From assembly GCA_944325335.1 (NCBI GenBank), contig CALUZR010000024.1, positions 1 to 46,796 on the forward strand: a stretch of DNA of 46,796 nt. Direction: 5' to 3'. The translations under genes were made by a program, and so were the position numbers. The DNA is from an uncultured Parabacteroides sp. (lineage in GTDB: Bacteria > Bacteroidota > Bacteroidia > Bacteroidales > Tannerellaceae). Positions 9,896 to 17,858 of the stretch are shown piece after piece; position 1 is the stretch's first letter, and every line of letters begins with the position of its first letter. The notes beneath the pieces are model-generated. The model was not told where the DNA came from. It worked only from the letters and a program-made list of their open reading frames with translations, and ran no database searches.

Positions 9896-9937
9896 CCCTT
9901 AGCATGGTAACTTCCTAACCCATGCTAAGGGATTTTT
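9896..9937 (+). terminator. intrinsic terminator after the phosphoesterase gene
   Basis: A perfect 12-bp stem CCCTTAGCATGG / CCATGCTAAGGG (9896-9907 and 9920-9931) is followed by five T. Its right half is also the first 23-bp unit of the neighbouring array, so the terminator and the array share sequence. Confidence 0.9.
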
Positions 9938-10030
9938 ATAACCCATGATGACTAAACTTCCTAACCCATAATGACTAAACATCCTAACCCATAATGACTA
10001 AAGTTCCTAAGTCATAATGGGGTAGGTTTG
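9916..10030. repeat. 23-bp tandem array, left arm of a compound palindrome
   Basis: Units start at 9916, 9939, 9962, 9985 and 10008, exactly 23 bp apart. Each begins TAACCCATRATGACTAAA or a close variant. The units are the inverse of the GTCATTATGAC units at 10139, so the two arms can pair across the 21-bp repeats in the middle. Confidence 0.9.
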
Positions 10031-10057
10031 TTTTCAATTTCCGGCTTTATAACCGTA

Positions 10058-10120
10058 GCTTGCGTTTTTAAAATTGCAGCCTGCGTTTTTAAAACCGCAG
10101 CTTGCGATTATAAAACCGGA
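10058..10120. repeat. 21-bp tandem array, centre of the compound palindrome
   Basis: Three 21-bp units start at 10058, 10079 and 10100 with the core GCYTGCGTTTTTAAAA. The flanks CCGGCTTTATAA (10041) and TTATAAAACCGG (10108) are inverse to each other, which places the centre of symmetry here. Confidence 0.85.
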
Positions 10121-10138
10121 GGTTAAAAACAATGATAG

Positions 10139-10210
10139 GTCATTATGACTTGGATATTTTAGTCATTATGACTTAGACATTTTGGTCATTATGACTTATA
10201 CATTTACCCC
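10139..10210. repeat. 23-bp tandem array, right arm of the compound palindrome
   Basis: Three units start at 10139, 10162 and 10185 with the core GTCATTATGACTT; the core is itself a palindrome (GTCATtATGAC). After the last unit, TTTACCCCAT mirrors ATGGGGTAGG at 10017. Confidence 0.88.
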
Positions 10211-10241
10211 ATAAAGGGGAACAAAGATGAGGCAAGGACAT

Positions 10242-10284
10242 AAAAAAGGCGTGGTCGCTATCACCCTCGATAGCGGTCCACGCC
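10242..10284 (-). terminator. intrinsic terminator of the alkaline phosphatase operon
   Basis: On the minus strand the stem GGCGTGG..CGCTATC / GATAGCG..CCACGCC (10248-10284) ends in six T (10242-10247). It lies 27 bp after the stop codon of the phosphatase. Confidence 0.93.
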
Positions 10285-10310
10285 CAGCTTATAAAACAAA
10301 GAGTTATGGC

Positions 10311-12014
10311 TTATTGCAGGAACTCTACAAGAGACTCCGGCAAATAAAATGTATGGTTCTTGTCGACATATACCGTGACGGAGTTCAGACGGATCTCTTC
10401 CTCCGCCTTCTTGCCTGCCCGTACGATATTAGTGAAGGCCTGAATGGTCAGCTTCTTCTTCTTATCACGGGGATTGGTTACGACCAACGTAGGCGCCAGT
10501 TCGCCCTCCTTCGCGGGGATGAGTTCGCACTTATAATCACGGAAGACATCCGTATGCCGTGCGAAGTACTTGTTGCTCATCGTGCTGAGGAACGACGGGT
10601 CAAAGCCATAGAGCGCACACATGTAATGGTTCAGTTCGATGTTGGTGTGCATGCCCATGGGGCGCGTCCCTTGAGGATGGTAAGCCGCGAGGAATACCTC
10701 TTCGCCAGTATGCCCACCCGTGGTGAAGCCCATGCAGGTATGGTTGGTGATGATTTGGGACATTAGCCCGGTGAGGGAGCTACTGTAGAGGGAGGCCTCC
10801 GCCCGCTCTTTGCGCTCCGCCTCTGGGATGGGACTATACTTGTAGTCGTGGCAGTTATTGAGGGCATCCATTTCCTCATCCGTGAGTTCGAACCCTGCCT
10901 TCTCAAGGAAGAGCTTTTGCACCTGCTCGTGGGGTACCGAGTTGACTGCCTTAGCAAAGCCATCGGCGGTCATTTCGAAGCGCGACAACTGCCCAAAGAG
11001 CTGGTCCTTGGTGAGCTTATCGTACCCATGACAAGAGGCCCGCCCGATGCTGATGCCACTGTTTCCGTGGTCGGCTGTGATGATCACGGTGGTGTTCCCA
11101 TCCTTCTTAGCGAAGTCGAGGGCAGCCCCCACGGCGCGGTCGAATGCCAGGAAGTCAGTATAGATACCCACAGGGTCGTTGGCATGTGCCGCCCAGTCCA
11201 CCTTACTGCCTTCCACCATCAAGAAGAACCCCTCTTCCGACTGTGAAAGCTTGGCGATGGCGGTCCGCGTCATCTCTTCAATAGAGGGCTGTTGGGTCGT
11301 GTCCCGGTCCAGATCATAGTCCATCTCGCGATCATCGTATAGGGCCCACATGCGGGTGTTCGTGTCCTTGCGCATACCCTGTAAATCATCCTTGTAGACG
11401 GAGTAACCATTCCCCTTGAGGTAGTCCACGTAGACACTGTCCAACAAGCCCGCACCTCCGCCGATCACAACGTTTAAGCCATTGTGTACCATCTGCGGAA
11501 TGATCCATTCGTACTTCCCGCGGTTGTAGCTATGCGCTGCACAATCAGCCGGGGTCGCATGTGGAAATTCACAAGTAAAGACAAGCCCCGTAGCTGCGCC
11601 CCGGAACATCTTTGCGGCTTCGAGGACGGTCATCGTGGGTTGATACGCACGGGTCGAGTCCACAGGATAGATATCATCCTTGCCACAGGCATACGGGTAG
11701 GTAGAGACAAAGCCCGTGATGCTTGGCTGACCGGACATGTAGCACGACGTGGTAGGCGCCGAATCCCCAATAGGGGCGTTCGAAGAGTGTGTACGTACGG
11801 TACCACAGAGGTATGGGTCGAGGTGCAAGTTGGGTTTATCAGGGTCCGTGTACCACTGTACCCAACGGGCGGTAGAGAGGGTCGCGAGCGAGGTCCCATC
11901 ACTAATAAACAAGATGACGTTCTTCGTAGGTTTAACATCCTGCACGTCGGCTGCCTTACCTCCAGGTACACAGAGGTAAGCCAGCATTAATCCTAATGCT
12001 AAAATCTTCTTCAT
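10311..12014 (-). CDS. alkaline phosphatase, secreted
   Basis: 567 residues with a signal peptide (MKKILALGLMLAYLCVPGGKA). Motifs of the alkaline phosphatase superfamily are in order: VILFISDGTS (metal ligand D39), IGDSAPTTS with the nucleophile S85, a VDWAAHANDP segment, ITADHGNSG (metal-binding D-H pair) and TTGGHTGEEV with the final zinc histidine. The enzyme removes phosphate from monoesters in the periplasm. It is convergent with the phosphoesterase at 7409, with only the palindromic arrays between them, and is the last gene of a minus-strand run that includes an M24 peptidase (22 bp upstream). A diesterase-type enzyme beside a monoesterase suggests stepwise dephosphorylation of an imported or surface-bound compound (inference). 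Confidence 0.94.
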   Translation of the reverse strand: MKKILALGLMLAYLCVPGGKAADVQDVKPTKNVILFISDGTSLATLSTARWVQWYTDPDKPNLHLDPYLCGTVRTHSSNAPIGDSAPTTSCYMSGQPSITGFVSTYPYACGKDDIYPVDSTRAYQPTMTVLEAAKMFRGAATGLVFTCEFPHATPADCAAHSYNRGKYEWIIPQMVHNGLNVVIGGGAGLLDSVYVDYLKGNGYSVYKDDLQGMRKDTNTRMWALYDDREMDYDLDRDTTQQPSIEEMTRTAIAKLSQSEEGFFLMVEGSKVDWAAHANDPVGIYTDFLAFDRAVGAALDFAKKDGNTTVIITADHGNSGISIGRASCHGYDKLTKDQLFGQLSRFEMTADGFAKAVNSVPHEQVQKLFLEKAGFELTDEEMDALNNCHDYKYSPIPEAERKERAEASLYSSSLTGLMSQIITNHTCMGFTTGGHTGEEVFLAAYHPQGTRPMGMHTNIELNHYMCALYGFDPSFLSTMSNKYFARHTDVFRDYKCELIPAKEGELAPTLVVTNPRDKKKKLTIQAFTNIVRAGKKAEEEIRLNSVTVYVDKNHTFYLPESLVEFLQ

Positions 12015-12036
12015 TGTATGTCATTTTAAAGTGGAA

Positions 12037-13215
12037 TTATGCATCTAAACGAATGACCTCTTCAGGGGCGTTGGTCAGCTTTTCTACCCCTTGGGAGGTC
12101 ACTAAGTATGTATTCTCGATACCTACGGCCCCGATGCCAGGGAGGACGAACTTAGGTTCAAGAGCGAATACCATGTGCTCCTCTAATACCTCTTTGGAGC
12201 GGGGCGTGAGGACGGGCAGTTCATTGATTTGTAGACCGACACCATGCCCCACGAATTTGGCCTGTTGCTTGGTCCCCATGAAGTTCGGGGCCAACCCTTC
12301 GTCGGTCGCGATGCGGAGGGATAGGTTATAGAGATCGGCACAAGCCGTGCCCGGACGTGCTACCCGTGCGATCTCATCATGGATATGGATAGAGACCTGA
12401 TGTGCCCGATATGCATCATCGCTCAACGTCCCTACCGAATAGACGCGGGTCATGTCCGTCATGTAGGGCGAGTAATTGCCCGCCATATCTACCATCACGG
12501 CCATTCCGTCCGTTAAGAGCGTACCATTCGCGCCCAATGGGCAAGAGGCATTCATACCTGCCCCGCCGAGTGCGAAGTCGAACGGTGACGGAGCTTCTGC
12601 ATTCTCTCCCGCGAGGATACTACCCATGAAGATATCCATATTAGGACCGAACGCCCGGAACAACCCTAAGGAGCCATGCAGACGCATGCGTCGCTCGATC
12701 TCGAACTGTAATTGGAGGTCCGTCATCCCCCTACGATAGCAGGAAGGAATCTCCGCGTAGACCGCTTCATGTTGCCGTGCACAGAGGCGGATCTGCTCTA
12801 TTTCCCAGGGAGTCTTCACCCTACGAACGAGGCGTAAGAGGGTTGTCGCGTTCATCGTCTCCTTCGGTTGAAGTGCATTTTGGAGACGGGTGTATTCGGT
12901 GTATGTTAGTTCGTCTGCTTCGAGCATCAACTTCCCTGGCAAAGGGATACCCTTTTCCTGGAATAACTCCGGCAATTGTTCCGGCTTTCGGATGTATACG
13001 ACGTGGTCTCCGTCTAAACCATTGGGACGCTTCACGAAGAACCATGGTTCTCCCTCAGCCGGTAGATAGCAATAGCCACTATAGAAAACACCTGTCAAGT
13101 AGAACAGGTTTATGCCTGAAGCTACGAGGCATCCGTCTGTTCCGCTTTTATGCATGGCATCTTGCAGGTGTTTCCATTTGATATGGTAATCTTGTATTCT
13201 TTCTGGTGCAATCAT
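12037..13215 (-). CDS. M24-family metallopeptidase (Xaa-Pro aminopeptidase/prolidase-like)
   Basis: 392 residues. The N-terminal creatinase-like domain (about 1-150) is followed by a pita-bread domain with the metal ligands in MVDMAGNYSPYMTDMTRVY (two Asp), GHGVGLQINELP (His), FALEPKFVLP (Glu) and GAVGIENTYLVT (Glu). These fit aminopeptidase P or prolidase, which cleave next to proline. There is no signal peptide, so it should be cytoplasmic. It lies 6 bp downstream of the TPR gene and 22 bp upstream of the alkaline phosphatase, so co-transcription is likely. Some M24 proteins are not peptidases (creatinase-like), so the substrate is open. Confidence 0.9.
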   Translation of the reverse strand: MIAPERIQDYHIKWKHLQDAMHKSGTDGCLVASGINLFYLTGVFYSGYCYLPAEGEPWFFVKRPNGLDGDHVVYIRKPEQLPELFQEKGIPLPGKLMLEADELTYTEYTRLQNALQPKETMNATTLLRLVRRVKTPWEIEQIRLCARQHEAVYAEIPSCYRRGMTDLQLQFEIERRMRLHGSLGLFRAFGPNMDIFMGSILAGENAEAPSPFDFALGGAGMNASCPLGANGTLLTDGMAVMVDMAGNYSPYMTDMTRVYSVGTLSDDAYRAHQVSIHIHDEIARVARPGTACADLYNLSLRIATDEGLAPNFMGTKQQAKFVGHGVGLQINELPVLTPRSKEVLEEHMVFALEPKFVLPGIGAVGIENTYLVTSQGVEKLTNAPEEVIRLDA

Positions 13216-13221
13216 CTTTTA

Positions 13222-14691
13222 TTAATTACGATAGTTTGTTTTATGAAGGAACTCGTCTATTAATTGGTCATTCTTTATTCGCTTGTTCAATACATGCGTA
13301 GGACTTTTCCAACATCCTTCCGGCATCTTAAACCTTTTATTGGAAGAGGTACTGAGCATTCCTTGTTGGATCAAGGTGAGCAACTCCTTTTTCTCTTCCT
13401 CGCCTTCGATGTGTGTCATGCAACATACGAGCGATACCAGTGTCTTGGGGTTGAAAGAGTTCTGCTTGAGTGCTTTCTTGAAGAAGTTCAATGCCTCTTG
13501 GTAATTACCGCGTTTCTTCTCTTCTTCTCCAAGTCGGAGGTAAGTATCGCCTTTATCCAAGTCGAGTAGCAAATCATAGTCTTTATCATAAGAAAAGACA
13601 TAATTCTGGTCATTAAAGCAATGATGCGATAATTTGTTTTGATTCAATTGCTCTTGGATCCGCTTCAAGTGCCGGTTTTTCGGGAAGATAAATAATGCCT
13701 CTTCGGTTAGGTTGAGCGCTTCGTCGTATTTATCCAGCCAGAGGCAACAATGGATATATAATCGATAGAAACGTTCGTCCATCTCTTGTATAGGGAGTTG
13801 GTGGTAACAATAGGCCATCAACGTATAAGCCCGTTTGTAAAGTCCTTCAGCCAAGAAGAAGCGGATCAACCGATAGCGGAAAGGTTCGAATTGCAAGCAG
13901 AAGCGCATCATCTCGTCCAATAGCTTGAGTGCTTTCTTCCGCTCTCCCATGCTCATATAGGCATAGGCTTTGATTTGCAACGCTTCGCATTCGATGCTTT
14001 TGTCTTTCCCGGCGTTGAGGTGCAAGGATTGGTCTGCCGCCCGGATTGCCTCTTCATGATGTCCATCAAGGTAATAACAATTCGCGATTTCCAACCAATA
14101 GGAGATTTCATGCGGCTTCATCGAAAGGAGCTTTTTCCAATAAGCAATGCTCAATGGATAATCGTTCATTTGGGCAAACAAATCCGCATAAAGCTCGACA
14201 AACTGAGGCGAACGGGGGAATAGCTCGAATACCAAATCCTTATAGTAAAGCATTTCCTCGTCATCTTCTTCCACATAAAGCATTTCCAAAAACGAACTAT
14301 AGATATCTTCCAGATAGCTTACCCGTTTTTGGGTAAGCCAATCCAGATAGTTTTCCATTTGTTCGTTTTCTCCCAAGTAATATAATGACTCAATATAATA
14401 GGAGTTCAACGCCCCGTCTTCCGTGTAGGCATATCGTTTAGAGATGGCAAGCGCTTCTTCTACTTTATCCAGTTGCAATTTCACTAAACATCGTTCGCGC
14501 TGGACATAAAGGCTGTCCGGATACATCTTTTCCGCCATGTCGAGAATCTCTTCCGCATAAGGGAAATTCTCCTCGGCGTTTAACTTATCGACCATACATT
14601 GAATTTCCGTCTCCTTGAAGCAGAGGGGTGCATTCTCTTGTTTGGCCGTTTCGTATTTGTTCAGTAAAGCAATAGCCTGGTTTCCTTTCAT
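13222..14691 (-). CDS. TPR-repeat protein
   Basis: 489 residues, with no signal peptide or membrane segment. Helical repeats of the TPR type run through it, for example YADLFAQMNDYPLSIAYWKKLLSMKPHE, the WLEIANCYYLDGHHEEAIRAADQSL segment, and YLRLGEEEKKRGNYQEALNFFKKAL near residue 400. The family works as a protein-protein scaffold; no partner can be named. The gene starts 34 bp after glnS and ends 6 bp before the M24 peptidase gene, so it probably shares their transcript. Confidence 0.87.
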   Translation of the reverse strand: MKGNQAIALLNKYETAKQENAPLCFKETEIQCMVDKLNAEENFPYAEEILDMAEKMYPDSLYVQRERCLVKLQLDKVEEALAISKRYAYTEDGALNSYYIESLYYLGENEQMENYLDWLTQKRVSYLEDIYSSFLEMLYVEEDDEEMLYYKDLVFELFPRSPQFVELYADLFAQMNDYPLSIAYWKKLLSMKPHEISYWLEIANCYYLDGHHEEAIRAADQSLHLNAGKDKSIECEALQIKAYAYMSMGERKKALKLLDEMMRFCLQFEPFRYRLIRFFLAEGLYKRAYTLMAYCYHQLPIQEMDERFYRLYIHCCLWLDKYDEALNLTEEALFIFPKNRHLKRIQEQLNQNKLSHHCFNDQNYVFSYDKDYDLLLDLDKGDTYLRLGEEEKKRGNYQEALNFFKKALKQNSFNPKTLVSLVCCMTHIEGEEEKKELLTLIQQGMLSTSSNKRFKMPEGCWKSPTHVLNKRIKNDQLIDEFLHKTNYRN

Positions 14692-14725
14692 GAAGATATG
14701 CCTCGTTAGTGGGTCTGAGTCTGTT

Positions 14726-16465
14726 TTATTTATTCTTGATTTTATTCCACGTGTCTTTCAACGAGACAGTGCGGTTAAAAATCAAATGGTCAGGTGTACT
14801 GTCCGGATCCAAGTTGAAATAACCGATGCGTTGGAACTGGAAGTAGGAGAGTGGCTTTTGTTCAGCCAAATACTTCTCTACGTAACAATTCGTCAATACT
14901 TTCAATGAGTCCGGATTAATCATCTGCTTCATCGCATCCAACGAAGAGAGACCTTGCTCTTTCAGCTTGGCCAATTCGTCGCGTGGATTCTCTACTTCCC
15001 AAAGGCGGTCGTACAAACGTACTTCGGCCGGCAAGCAATGGGCTTGGCTTAACCAATGGAGCGTCCCTTTCACCTTTCGGTTGCTTTCGGGCATACCGCT
15101 TTTGGTATTCGGGTCGTATTCGCAATATACTTCAATTACCTTTCCGTCGGCATCCTTCTTGCATCCCGTACATTTCACGATATAAGCATTCTTCAGGCGT
15201 ACTTCCTGACCCGGCGTCATGCGGAAGAATTTCTTTGGTGCATCCTCCATGAAGTCGTCGCGCTCCATCCAAAGTTCGCGGCTAAACTCAATCGTATGGC
15301 TTCCGGCTGATTCGTCTTCCGGGTTGTTGATGGCTTCCATCTCTTCCACCTTTCCTTCCGGATAATTGGTGACGATGAGCTTAACCGGATCTAATACAGC
15401 TGATACACGTGTAGCCCGGGCATTCAAATCTTCCCGTACGGCGCTCTCCAAGAGGGAGAATTCATTCAATGCGTCATACGTCGTATAACCAATCTTATCG
15501 ACGAACTTCCGGATAGACTCCGGCGAATAGCCTCTCCGACGGAATCCGCAAAGGGTCGGCATACGCGGGTCGTCCCATCCGTTTACCAATCCTTCCTTCA
15601 CCAAGATAAGCAGATTGCGCTTACTCATCAACGTGTAGTTGAGGTTCAACTTATTGAACTCCGTCTGGCGCGGACGGTTGTCGTCGAGGTCTTTCCCCTC
15701 TTTCAACCAATCGATAAAGAGGTCGTACAATGGGCGATGGGGGACAAACTCCAACGTACAAAGCGAGTGCGTCACGCCTTCGAAGTAATCGCTCTGCCCA
15801 TGTGCAAAGTCGTACATCGGGTAAACCTTCCATTTCGTACCGGTGCGATGGTGAGGCGTCTTGAGGATGCGGTAGATAATCGGGTCGCGGAAGTGCATGT
15901 TGCTGTTCGCCATATCGATTTTGGCGCGTAGCGTCATGCTTCCTTCCTCAAACTCGCCTGCGTTCATACGCTGGAAGAGGTCAAGGCTTTCCTCAACGGG
16001 GCGATTGCGGTACGGACTTTCCACGCCGGGTTGCGTAGGCGTACCCTTCTGCTCGGCAATCTTTTCCGCACTCTGTTCGTCCACATACGCCTTTCCCTCT
16101 TTAATCAGACGGATGGCAAAGTCGTATAATTGTTGGAAATAATCGGATGCATAATAGACGTTATCCCAATGGAAGCCCAACCATTTGATGTCTTCCTCGA
16201 TCGCGTCTACATATTCCATATCTTCTTTTACCGGATTGGTATCGTCAAAGCGCAGGTTGCAAATCCCGCCATGGCGTTCGGCAATCCCGAAGTCCAGGCA
16301 AATCGCTTTGGCATGACCGATATGCAGGTATCCGTTCGGTTCGGGCGGGAAACGAGTTTGAACACGTCCGCCATTCTTACCTTCTGCCAAGTCCTTCTCG
16401 ACCATGGCCTCAATGAAATTCAAATTCTTCTTGCCTTCGGCTTCATTTGTAATGATTTCGCTCAT
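14726..16465 (-). CDS. glnS: glutaminyl-tRNA synthetase
   Basis: 579 residues, normal for GlnRS. The class I signature HIGH is at 48-51 (PPEPNGYLHIGHAKA) and the second signature is LMSKRNL (KMSKS type). RFDDTNPVKEDMEYVDAIEEDIKWLGF is the GlnRS/GluRS conserved segment, and the C-terminal anticodon-binding beta-barrels contain NPDSLKVLTNCYVEKYL and FQFQRIGYFNLDPDS. The enzyme charges tRNA-Gln with glutamine directly. The -7 box TACCTTTG at 16492-16499 lies just upstream. Three further genes (TPR, M24, phosphatase) follow on the same strand with gaps of 34, 6 and 22 bp. Confidence 0.97.
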   Translation of the reverse strand: MSEIITNEAEGKKNLNFIEAMVEKDLAEGKNGGRVQTRFPPEPNGYLHIGHAKAICLDFGIAERHGGICNLRFDDTNPVKEDMEYVDAIEEDIKWLGFHWDNVYYASDYFQQLYDFAIRLIKEGKAYVDEQSAEKIAEQKGTPTQPGVESPYRNRPVEESLDLFQRMNAGEFEEGSMTLRAKIDMANSNMHFRDPIIYRILKTPHHRTGTKWKVYPMYDFAHGQSDYFEGVTHSLCTLEFVPHRPLYDLFIDWLKEGKDLDDNRPRQTEFNKLNLNYTLMSKRNLLILVKEGLVNGWDDPRMPTLCGFRRRGYSPESIRKFVDKIGYTTYDALNEFSLLESAVREDLNARATRVSAVLDPVKLIVTNYPEGKVEEMEAINNPEDESAGSHTIEFSRELWMERDDFMEDAPKKFFRMTPGQEVRLKNAYIVKCTGCKKDADGKVIEVYCEYDPNTKSGMPESNRKVKGTLHWLSQAHCLPAEVRLYDRLWEVENPRDELAKLKEQGLSSLDAMKQMINPDSLKVLTNCYVEKYLAEQKPLSYFQFQRIGYFNLDPDSTPDHLIFNRTVSLKDTWNKIKNK

Positions 16466-16491
16466 AGTTTACATATTTCGTTCAACTTGGA

Positions 16492-16499
16492 CAAAGGTA
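16492..16499 (-). promoter_or_regulatory. -7 element for glnS
   Basis: On the minus strand this reads TACCTTTG, 26 bp before the glnS start codon. Confidence 0.75.
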
Positions 16500-16647
16500 C
16501 GGAATAAATCGGGATATTTTGCCTTTTCCGCCCTTTTTCTTTCGCCCATCTTTCGAAATAGATGGATATGAGGCACACGCACAATTATTTATGCTTACAA
16601 TCGAAAACGAATCTAAGCCTCCTCCAAACGGTTTCTCGGTAGAATCC

Positions 16648-16758
16648 TTAAATCATTTTGTTGGCTTTGAGCCACCTTTTTCCGCTTGGTGTAAGAAACC
16701 ATAACAAAGTAATTATGCAAGGTATCCCTACGAATGCTAAGATAATTAATGTACCCAT
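16648..16758 (-). CDS. 36-residue single-pass membrane protein, coupled to the upstream small gene
   Basis: An ATG at 16758 opens a 36-codon frame ending in TAA at 16650-16648. The product starts MGTLIILAFVGIPCIITLLW, one hydrophobic helix, and ends in a basic tail (PSGKRWLKANKMI). A perfect AGGAGG Shine-Dalgarno sequence lies about 10 bases before the ATG, inside the last codons of the upstream gene, whose TAA is one base before this ATG. That arrangement is typical of translational coupling. Strong AGGAGG sites are uncommon in Bacteroidetes genes, which supports a real start. Function unknown. Confidence 0.72.
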   Translation of the reverse strand: MGTLIILAFVGIPCIITLLWFLTPSGKRWLKANKMI

Positions 16759-16759
16759 C

Positions 16760-16948
16760 TTATTTGACCTCCTGTTTATTCGTTAAAATTAGTCCTAATA
16801 TTAGAAGGAATGCGGCTATTGATGCACTTAATAAGTAAATCAGCCATCGCACATCTTCCAAATCCTTTATTAAAGATGTAATGAATACGCCTGTCAAAAA
16901 GTATTTTGAGACGTCAATCAAATAGTTTCCTAATTTTTCTTTCCACAT
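16760..16948 (-). CDS. 62-residue membrane protein (DUF6722-like)
   Basis: 62 residues: a short amphipathic start (MWKEKLGNYLIDVSKYF), a first hydrophobic segment (LTGVFITSLI), a charged turn (KDLEDVRW) and a long second helix (LIYLLSASIAAFLLILGLIL). The layout is like small two-helix membrane proteins of the Bacteroidales known as DUF6722; the family name is from memory. It is followed at once by the 36-residue gene at 16758, so the two form a mini-operon. Function unknown. Confidence 0.8.
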   Translation of the reverse strand: MWKEKLGNYLIDVSKYFLTGVFITSLIKDLEDVRWLIYLLSASIAAFLLILGLILTNKQEVK

Positions 16949-17015
16949 AAGTTTTTACATTTGGTTTGCAATGCAAATATACGCATTAAAATAGAAAAAG
17001 GAAATAGCTGGGTGA

Positions 17016-17162
17016 AAAACTTTCTTTAGTCCGAAGAAAACTTTCTTTCTTGCCTGGAAATTCTCCACATATCGTCGATATTTCTTTATCTTTAGCCTAA
17101 AGATATACAAATATCGTCGATATTTATACAAACATCGACGATACGCGAAGATTTATTCGTTG
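17016..17162. repeat. 21-bp phased palindrome array upstream of the GNAT gene
   Basis: Units start at 17016, 17037, 17058, 17079, 17100, 17121 and 17142, exactly 21 bp apart. The first two share AAAACTTTCTTT. Palindromes are centred at 17075 (TATCGTCGATA), 17096 (TATCTTTAG-C-CTAAAGATA, perfect), 17117 (TATCGTCGATA) and 17138 (ATCGACGAT), again at 21-bp steps. This is two helical turns, so all palindromes face the same side of the DNA. No gene is seen between 16949 and 17321. Confidence 0.9.
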
Positions 17163-17268
17163 CCTTCAGAAGTATTCTCGCCTTGTGGGGAAGTTTTCTT
17201 CCCGGTCAAATGGGTTTCTATCCTAAGGTTTATGCTTTTTTAAGGTTTAAGGAGGCGAAAAAACGCTT

Positions 17269-17297
17269 TTTGGACTTGCCCTTTTCGCGTACCTTTG
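17269..17297 (+). promoter_or_regulatory. promoter of the GNAT gene
   Basis: TTTG (17269-17272), a 17-bp spacer and TACCTTTG (17290-17297) match the Bacteroidetes promoter form with a slightly short spacer. Transcription would start near 17304, which rules out any translation start at or before 17295. Confidence 0.8.
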
Positions 17298-17321
17298 CGC
17301 AAGAAAGAAAGGACGAAAAAG

Positions 17322-17858
17322 ATGGTTTTAGAGACGAAACGATTGCAATTGCGCGAGATGACGGCGGCGGATTACGACGCGCTGTGCCGGATTTTGCAGG
17401 ACGAGGAGACGATGTATGCCTATGAGGGCGCCTTTTCAGACGAGGAAACGCGGGCGTGGTTGGATAAACAATTGCGCCGGTATCGGGAAGAGGGTATTGG
17501 TTTGTGGGCTGTGGTCCGGAAAGATACGGGCGAGATGATCGGGCAATGCGGCTTGACGTGGCAGATGTGGAAGGAGCGTCGCTTCTTGGAGGTTGGATAC
17601 CTGTTTGAACGTCGGCATTGGCACCAAGGATATGCTACGGAAGCGGCGCGCGGATGTATGGATTATGCCTTTCAAATACTGCATGCAGACGAGGTATGCT
17701 CCATTATCCGCGATACGAACCTCCCTTCGCAACGCGTCGCCCTACGCAATGGCCTGGTGCGGCAAAAGGAGGTTTGGACGAAGCATTACCGGGGTGTTAA
17801 TATGCCGCATTATTTATATGTGAAGAGGCGAACCGATGATCCTTCTCAGAAAGAATAG
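17322..17858 (+). CDS. GNAT-family N-acetyltransferase (RimJ/RimL type)
   Basis: 178 residues from the ATG at 17322, chosen because the -7 box ends at 17297 and an AAGGA sequence lies about 10 bases upstream. The start LETKRLQLREMTAADYDALCRIL is the usual RimJ/RimL-like opening. IGQCGLTWQ and LEVGYLFERRHWHQGYATEAARG hold the acetyl-CoA-binding region, and the SIIRDTNLPSQRVALRNGL segment is the conserved 'N-x-x-S' helix. Such enzymes acetylate the N-terminus of ribosomal proteins or small amines; the substrate here is unknown. Its 3' end overlaps the PAP2 gene on the other strand by 13 bp. Confidence 0.88.
   Translation: MVLETKRLQLREMTAADYDALCRILQDEETMYAYEGAFSDEETRAWLDKQLRRYREEGIGLWAVVRKDTGEMIGQCGLTWQMWKERRFLEVGYLFERRHWHQGYATEAARGCMDYAFQILHADEVCSIIRDTNLPSQRVALRNGLVRQKEVWTKHYRGVNMPHYLYVKRRTDDPSQKE

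Noticed and set aside
17183..17425. 80-codon plus-strand frame before the GNAT gene
   Set aside because: It runs through the GNAT promoter and into the gene in another frame; no ribosome site.
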